A stretch of 12,400 nt of DNA, from assembly GCA_900539765.1 (NCBI GenBank), contig UQDF01000058.1:1-12400 (forward strand), given 5' to 3'. Below are positions 7,012-12,400 of the stretch, piece after piece. A program made the translations under genes and the position numbers. Position 1 is the first letter of the stretch. Each line of letters opens with the position of its first letter. The DNA is from an uncultured Porphyromonas sp. GTDB taxonomy: Bacteria; Bacteroidota; Bacteroidia; Bacteroidales; Porphyromonadaceae. The notes under the pieces were generated by a model. The model did not search any database and was not told the DNA's origin. It saw only the letters and a program-made list of their open reading frames with translations.

Positions 7012-8085
7012 ATGACACATAGCACACAGCATAGTAGATGGAGCTGGCTAATAGCTCTACTCGCTCTCTCCTTTGGGATCATATCTGCACAGCAGAGTAC
7101 CACACCTCAGCGAGTCACGGTCGCATTCTATAACTTGGAGAACCTCTTTGACACCATCGATCAGGAAAACAATGACGAGGAGTTCCTTCCCGAAGGCGCC
7201 AATCGCTGGACGCCCGAGCGCTACCAGCACAAGCTTCGCAACATGTCGCACGTCATCTCACTCATCGGAGGCGATGGCCCCGCCATCATCGGAGTCGCTG
7301 AGATAGAGAACCGCGGCGTCCTCGAGGATCTAATTGCCCAAGACTCACTACGAGACAAGCACTACGACATCGTACACTACGACTCCCCCGACCGTCGAGG
7401 CATAGACTGTGCTATACTTTACCAACCAGAGGTCTATAAAGTCTTTGCATCAGGAGCTAGAGCAGTAGAGATCCCAAACGAGCCATGGATCAAGACAAGA
7501 GATGTGGTCTACGCCTCAGGGCTCCTCGATGGCGAGATCGTGCATATCCTCGTAGGACACTGGCCTTCACGCAGTGGTGGAGAGGCAGCCTCCCTGCACC
7601 GTCGTATGGCAGCTGCTAAGACGATGCGTAGCGTCGCTGACTCACTTTATACGCTCTTCCCGGGTAGCAAAGTGATCATGCTGGGAGACTTCAACGACGA
7701 CCCCATCAGTCCTAGCGTACGTGACGGTCTCGGCGTGCAAAATCATCCTGACCAGACGAAATCTGCTGACTACTATACCCCCATGCTACAACTATATAAT
7801 AAAGGTATGGGTACGCTCGCCTATCGTGACGTGTGGAACCTCTTTGACATCATCGTGGTCAATGGAGAGCTCATCGGCAACAATCCTGCCACCTGGCAGC
7901 TATACCGCGATCCCGAGACGACCGATATGGGCTTTATCTTCAAGCAGCCCTTTATGATCCAGCAGAGTGGCCAGTACAAGGGATACACGCTCCGCACCTT
8001 CGTCGGGGGGCAGTGGCAGGGAGGCTACTCAGATCACTTCCCTGTATATGTCTATCTAGTCAAAGGTGCGACAAAACGACCATAA
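7012..8085 (+). CDS. Secreted endonuclease/exonuclease/phosphatase-family protein
   Basis: The 357-residue protein has a signal peptide (hydrophobic core about 11-25, likely cut after ISA, residue 26) and a full DNase I-like metal-dependent phosphodiesterase fold. Family motifs occur in order: FYNLENLFDT (N41/N44 region), GVAEIENRG (metal-binding glutamate near E97/E99), GHWPSRSGGE (H183), MLGDFNDDP (D226, N228) and SDHFPVYVYL (D341-H342). All catalytic positions seem intact, so an exported nuclease or phosphatase is likely; substrate (DNA, RNA, phospholipid or inositol phosphate) cannot be told. In an asaccharolytic anaerobe, nucleic acid or phosphate scavenging would fit. A good promoter precedes it, and the ECF sigma gene begins 48 bases after its stop with no visible terminator between, so read-through is possible. 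Confidence 0.88.
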   Translation: MTHSTQHSRWSWLIALLALSFGIISAQQSTTPQRVTVAFYNLENLFDTIDQENNDEEFLPEGANRWTPERYQHKLRNMSHVISLIGGDGPAIIGVAEIENRGVLEDLIAQDSLRDKHYDIVHYDSPDRRGIDCAILYQPEVYKVFASGARAVEIPNEPWIKTRDVVYASGLLDGEIVHILVGHWPSRSGGEAASLHRRMAAAKTMRSVADSLYTLFPGSKVIMLGDFNDDPISPSVRDGLGVQNHPDQTKSADYYTPMLQLYNKGMGTLAYRDVWNLFDIIVVNGELIGNNPATWQLYRDPETTDMGFIFKQPFMIQQSGQYKGYTLRTFVGGQWQGGYSDHFPVYVYLVKGATKRP

Positions 8086-8133
8086 CCCCTTCCACCCAGC
8101 TGTAGCCACACACCATCAGAGTGCCCACTGAGC

Positions 8134-8682
8134 ATGACCGAAGATGAACTGCAAGAGCAGATTATGAATCCTGACACCCGCGCGGTCGCTTTTACAGAGG
8201 CGGTGCAGATGTATCAGGAGAAGCTCTACTGGTTGATACGTCGTATCGTCAGGCAGCATGACGATGCGGACGACGTGCTACAGGAGACCTTTCTGAAAGC
8301 GTGGCAAAACTTAAACTCTTTCAGAGGAGAGGCGAAGTTCTACACATGGATCTATCGCATCGCCCTCTTTGAGGCGATCAACTATAACAAGAAGAAAACG
8401 CGCATCGCAACCAACGAGTACGCCGTCAGCGAAGAGACCAGCTACCTCCTAGAGAGCGCCGTAGCCGACCCTTACTTCGACGGAGACCGGGGCGAGCTGA
8501 TCTTACAGCAAGCGCTCGATAAGCTCCCGCCCAAGCAGCGACAAGTCTTTGAGATGCGCTACTTCGACGAGATGCCCTACCGAGATATTGCGGCCATCAC
8601 AGAGACCTCAGAGGGAGCGCTCAAGGCATCTTACCACCACGCGGTCAAGAAGATTCAGCTGTATATCTCCAATCTGAATTAA
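8134..8682 (+). CDS. ECF-type RNA polymerase sigma factor
   Basis: The 182-residue protein is a group 4 (extracytoplasmic function) sigma-70 factor. Region 2 spans about 20-90, with DDADDVLQETFLKAWQNL (43-60) and the promoter-melting segment FYTWIYRIALFEAINYNKKK (69-88). Region 4 spans about 122-180, with LPPKQRQVFEMRYFDEMPY then the helix-turn-helix YRDIAAITETSEGALKASYH. The linker is short and there is no extra C-terminal domain. It redirects RNA polymerase to a small regulon in the cytosol. The next gene encodes a single-pass membrane protein, the usual partner type for ECF control. An internal ATG (residue 11) is an alternative start; the upstream one was kept for coverage. No TAnnTTTG site is seen directly upstream. 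Confidence 0.93.
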   Translation: MTEDELQEQIMNPDTRAVAFTEAVQMYQEKLYWLIRRIVRQHDDADDVLQETFLKAWQNLNSFRGEAKFYTWIYRIALFEAINYNKKKTRIATNEYAVSEETSYLLESAVADPYFDGDRGELILQQALDKLPPKQRQVFEMRYFDEMPYRDIAAITETSEGALKASYHHAVKKIQLYISNLN

Positions 8683-8720
8683 ACTTACCAAGCTTATCTC
8701 TATCCAATAAGGTGTAAGAA

Positions 8721-8741
8721 GCGACCTCCCCACGAGGTCGC
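8721..8741 (+). other. Hairpin between sigma factor and membrane protein genes
   Basis: GCGACCTC (8721-8728) and GAGGTCGC (8734-8741) form a perfect 8-bp stem with a 5-base loop, followed by ATTTAGA. The T content is too low for a strong terminator; it may attenuate transcription or stabilise a processed end. Confidence 0.6.
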
Positions 8742-8767
8742 ATTTAGACTATACTTAATCACCTCTT

Positions 8768-9214
8768 ATGCCTAGACCTTCAGAAGACTTGATCCGTCAG
8801 ATACCTACGCTCTCGGAGCGGCTGGAGCATTACCATGTTCCTGAGGGGTACTTTGATGACCTATCCACTCGTATCCTATCGCAGATACCGCTCGACGAGC
8901 AGGCTCCTGCGACAGACGCTGTGGTGGCATCGAGTACGCATCGCAGAGCTAAGCTATGGGTGAAGCTACGTCCGTGGACAGCTATCGCAGCAGCGCTGGT
9001 AGCCGTAGTAGCTCTTTGGAGTGTATGGCAAGTAACCACGCAAGAGCCTCTGCGCTCTAGTGACGAGGTGGCGAGTTCGGTCTATGATCTCAGCGTCACA
9101 CCACTCACTGACGATGAGTTCGCAGACTACCTGTACGAGACCTGTGTAGACATCCTCATCGATGACTACGCTATGGGGGAGACTTTCGAGGCACTCTCTG
9201 ATGAGGAGATATAA
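8768..9214 (+). CDS. Single-pass membrane protein, candidate anti-sigma factor
   Basis: The 148-residue protein has a short N-terminal cytosolic part with the motif HYHVPEGYFDDLSTRIL (about 21-37). Similar VPEGYF-type motifs recur in Bacteroidales proteins coded beside ECF sigma factors. One transmembrane helix (about 70-89, rich in Ala/Val/Trp) is followed by an acidic C-terminal tail (about 95-148). It lacks the ZAS zinc motif HxxxCxxC. Its position 85 bases after the sigma gene, with a secreted helical protein next, suggests it holds the sigma factor at the membrane and senses the periplasm. That role is inferred from context and topology; the sequence alone would be called hypothetical. 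Confidence 0.72.
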   Translation: MPRPSEDLIRQIPTLSERLEHYHVPEGYFDDLSTRILSQIPLDEQAPATDAVVASSTHRRAKLWVKLRPWTAIAAALVAVVALWSVWQVTTQEPLRSSDEVASSVYDLSVTPLTDDEFADYLYETCVDILIDDYAMGETFEALSDEEI

Positions 9215-9227
9215 ACGATCACAACGT

Positions 9228-9719
9228 ATGGACACGACGGATATGATGACACGACATAATCTTTACCGCTTTCTATTGGTAGCACTCCCCCTATTACTGT
9301 TACCTGGTATGGTCCTAGCACAGCAGCCTCGCAGTGAGACTGACAAGTGTGGGAGAGAGGAGCTACTCAAGCAGCGCAAGGAGTTTTTTGCTCAGGAGCT
9401 AGAGCTGACAGCTGACGAAGCTACCTACCTAGATCGCACCTTGCGAGAAGCTGACAAGAAGCGCATACCCCTATGGCGTGAGCTGCGCGAGCAGTACGAA
9501 GCGACAAGAAGTGAGTCTCTATCTGAGAAACAGGCTACCAAGTGGCTCGAGCGTGAGCAGCAACTCAAGTCTCAGCTGGCAGAGATAGATGACCAGACCA
9601 TGACAGAGCTACGCAAACAGATCCCTGCACGCAAACTGGTCAACTACCAGCAGGTACAGCGTGAGTTTGCCCGAAAGTATGTCAAGCGCAGTCAACTCCA
9701 ACGCACTGACAGGAAGTAG
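9228..9719 (+). CDS. Secreted helical Spy/CpxP-like protein
   Basis: From the ATG at 9228 this gives 163 residues. A signal peptide (hydrophobic core about 14-29, likely cut after VLA, residue 31) precedes a charged, almost wholly helical mature chain: KEFFAQELELTADEATYLD (51-69), a central coil with many Glu/Arg (73-125), and a basic end. The LTADEA segment recalls the LTxxQ motif of CpxP/Spy periplasmic chaperones and Bacteroidetes relatives. The open frame extends upstream to 9162, but that start would overlap the preceding gene and put a charged stretch before the signal peptide; 9228 leaves a 13-base gap and gives a proper signal (9243 and 9246 are further options). Context with an ECF sigma factor and membrane protein suggests a periplasmic stress sensor or chaperone. 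Confidence 0.75.
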   Translation: MDTTDMMTRHNLYRFLLVALPLLLLPGMVLAQQPRSETDKCGREELLKQRKEFFAQELELTADEATYLDRTLREADKKRIPLWRELREQYEATRSESLSEKQATKWLEREQQLKSQLAEIDDQTMTELRKQIPARKLVNYQQVQREFARKYVKRSQLQRTDRK

Positions 9720-9742
9720 TAGCACAAAAGCCCCCCGAACAC

Positions 9743-9790
9743 GAAGAAGCTCCATCGCAAATGAGATTTGCGGCGGAGCTTCTTCTCTTT
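9743..9790 (+). terminator. Terminator of sigma factor block
   Basis: An 11-bp outer stem (9743-9753 with 9775-9785) continues into a 7-bp inner stem (9756-9762 with 9766-9772) around loop GAG and is followed by a T-rich end (TCTTT). It lies 23 bases after the stop of the last gene. Confidence 0.85.
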
Positions 9791-9811
9791 ATCTCTCAGC
9801 GCATAAATGAG

Positions 9812-9851
9812 GAGCCCTACGTATCCGATCGGACACGTAGGGCTCTTCTTT
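9812..9851 (+). terminator. Second terminator hairpin
   Basis: GAGCCCTACGT (9812-9822) pairs with ACGTAGGGCTC (9835-9845), the stem being topped by palindrome TCCGATCGGA, then TTCTTTT follows. On the opposite strand it could also slow groEL read-through, but the T-run there is poor. Confidence 0.78.
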
Positions 9852-9917
9852 TGTCTATTGCTCCTAGACGACTGGGGCCAGCGTGTATGCTAGCGCACAG
9901 CGCCTAGAGCTGAGCGA

Positions 9918-10096
9918 GTGAGACTGTTGCAAATTTGCAACAGTCTCACAATCTTGCTTGCAAGATTGTCTAGACTTTGCAGAAAGGACGAAGCGCAAGG
10001 CGCTGAGGGTGAGGCCTGAAGGGAGCATACCTCCGTATGTAACCGAAGCCGAATCCCGAAAGCAACACAGCGATTCGCCTTTATGCAACAGTCTCT
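9918..10096. repeat. Palindromic structured intergenic element after groEL
   Basis: A perfect 32-bp palindrome (9918-9949, centre AAATTT) is joined to a 10-bp stem-loop (9948-9957 with 9960-9969) and the palindrome GTCTAGAC (9968-9975). GAGACTGTTGCA (9920-9931) recurs inverted as TGCAACAGTCTC at 10084-10095, bounding 176 bases. Inside, 9977-9992 pairs with 10074-10088 (one bulge, one mismatch), enclosing smaller hairpins at 9992-10004 and 10026-10039. There is no plausible coding frame. It may be a non-autonomous mobile element or a structured RNA/3' region of groEL. Between 9852 and 9917 I see only a weak hairpin (9890-9907). Confidence 0.65.
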
Positions 10097-10114
10097 GAAT
10101 AGGCTCGCGGGAGA

Positions 10115-11749
<1,635 letters not shown>

Positions 11750-11800
11750 AATTGTATCTGTCTATTTTCTTGATTCTTAATTAGGATAAGACGGAGTGGA

Positions 11801-12070
11801 CTAGAGCGTAGCGAGTACGTCACTCTGCTTCATAATCATGAGCTTCTCGCCCTCGATCTCTATCTCCGTGCCAGCGTACTTGCCATATAGCACGTGATCC
11901 CCCACCTTGAGGACCATCTCCTCATCTTTCGTACCCTTGCCCACAGCAAGTACCTCGCCCTTGAGGGGCTTCTCCTTTGCTGAGTCTGGGATGATGATAC
12001 CACCTTGTGTCTTCTCCTCTGCAGTAGCGGGCTTGATCAGCACGCGATCTGCCAATGGTTTGATTGTCAT
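11801..12070 (-). CDS. groES: Co-chaperonin GroES
   Basis: The 89-residue protein is the 10 kDa lid of the GroEL chamber. It starts MTIKPLADRVLIKP and contains the mobile loop that binds GroEL (about residues 17-33, with GGIIIPDSA), followed by GEVLAVGKG, VGDHVLYGKYAG and the C-terminal MKQSDVLATL. Length and motifs are standard. It is first in the groES-groEL operon. The upstream region holds no CIRCE inverted repeat, so HrcA-type control is not indicated; a TACTTTTG promoter-like site lies about 110 bases upstream, just before a MITE-like repeat. Confidence 0.98.
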   Translation of the reverse strand: MTIKPLADRVLIKPATAEEKTQGGIIIPDSAKEKPLKGEVLAVGKGTKDEEMVLKVGDHVLYGKYAGTEIEIEGEKLMIMKQSDVLATL

Positions 12071-12181
12071 AGTTTATCTTGGTTATATATTAATGTCTCA
12101 CTTGTCGCGTCCCATCTATGCGGGAGGCACGCATTAAGACTAGAGCAAATAATGTGCCAAAAGGAAGAAAGTGCTTCTTGA

Positions 12182-12189
12182 CAAAAGTA
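12182..12189 (-). promoter_or_regulatory. Candidate -7 element of groES-groEL
   Basis: The minus strand reads TACTTTTG, matching TAnnTTTG, 111 bases before groES. The region 19-22 bases further upstream has TTTT rather than TTTG. It would give a leader of about 105 bases and place the -33 region within a few bases of the repeat starting at 12216. Confidence 0.45.
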
Positions 12190-12215
12190 ACGTGACAGAA
12201 TAGCACGAATAAAAC

Positions 12216-12350
12216 TGACGGGTAACCCGCTGTAGGGACGCTCGGCTCGTGTTTAGTCGGAGGGCGTCCGTTGTGTCAAAGGTTACAGCATCGTTGTTTT
12301 AATGGGGGCAGACGCACGAGCTGTGCGTCCCTACAGCGGGTTACTCGTCA
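12216..12350. repeat. MITE-like palindromic repeat, copy 2
   Basis: This 135-base element has near-perfect 25-base terminal inverted repeats (12216-12240 and 12326-12350; one mismatch), with the core GTAACCCGCTGTAGGGACG. Internal features are GGACGC..GCGTCC (12236-12268) and a 7-bp hairpin GACGCAC/GTGCGTC (12311-12317 with 12323-12329). The middle (12261-12300) matches the element at the start of the window in the same orientation with one substitution over about 40 bases. No transposase is encoded, so it would be moved in trans. I see no clear target-site duplication. It sits directly upstream of the groES promoter region. Confidence 0.78.
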
Positions 12351-12353
12351 CGC

Positions 12354-12400
12354 TGTGATACAAAGGGTTACTCGTCTCGTTGTTGTGCAATAAGACGAGT
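12354..12400. repeat. Degenerate or partial further repeat copy at window edge
   Basis: CAAAGGGTTACTCGTCTCGTTGTT (12361-12384, split here as CAAAGGGTTAC and TCGTTGTT) resembles the repeat core CAAAGGTTAC..TCGTTGTT. The final GACGAGT matches the outer end of the terminal repeat and pairs with ACTCGTCT at 12370-12377. The similarity is cut off by the window end. Confidence 0.4.

Noticed and set aside
12071..12215. CIRCE or other heat-shock operator upstream of groES
   Set aside because: No TTAGCACTC..GAGTGCTAA inverted repeat is present; only short, weak hairpins are seen.
12277..12285. Near-match to TAnnTTTG inside repeat copy 2 (minus strand TAACCTTTG), pointing to groES
   Set aside because: One extra base breaks the element spacing and there is no TTTG upstream, so an outward promoter is not supported.

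Overview
The window looks like chromosomal DNA of a Bacteroidales bacterium, most likely Porphyromonas (an asaccharolytica/uenonis-like species is my guess). The evidence is: several promoter-like sites of the Bacteroidetes type TAnnTTTG; a GroEL ending in GGMM; N-terminal VPEGYF-type motifs in a protein beside an ECF sigma factor; lipoproteins and TlpA-like proteins typical of the phylum; and moderate GC content. The species is an inference.

Layout. Positions 43-187 hold a palindromic, MITE-like repeat that runs into the 3' end of folB. From 178 to 6605 all genes are on the minus strand and form at least four transcription units: sdaA (L-serine dehydratase) - CDF cation transporter - folB; a TlpA-like lipoprotein - rfbA; an OmpA-family lipoprotein; and a dihydroorotate-dehydrogenase-like flavoprotein. 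Rho-independent terminators separate rfbA from sdaA and the OmpA gene from the TlpA-like gene. Next comes a plus-strand tRNA-Phe(GAA) with its own promoter and terminator. The plus-strand block 7012-9719 encodes an exported endonuclease/exonuclease/phosphatase-family protein, an ECF sigma factor, a small single-pass membrane protein (candidate anti-sigma factor) and a secreted helical Spy/CpxP-like protein. Two terminator hairpins follow it. The minus-strand groES-groEL operon closes the window. Downstream of groEL is a strongly palindromic intergenic element (9918-10096). Upstream of groES is a second, better preserved copy of the MITE-like repeat (12216-12350), with the start of what may be another copy at the window edge.

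How the parts work together. Most genes are housekeeping or envelope functions: folate synthesis, serine catabolism, metal export, sugar nucleotide synthesis, chaperonin. The clearest regulatory module is sigma factor - membrane protein - periplasmic helical protein, which resembles an envelope-stress circuit, with a hairpin between the first two genes that could set their ratio. The least explained material is non-coding: the repeat family at both ends (with a possible relic at 6880-6900) and the palindromic element after groEL. No CRISPR array, phage, transposase or defence system is visible.
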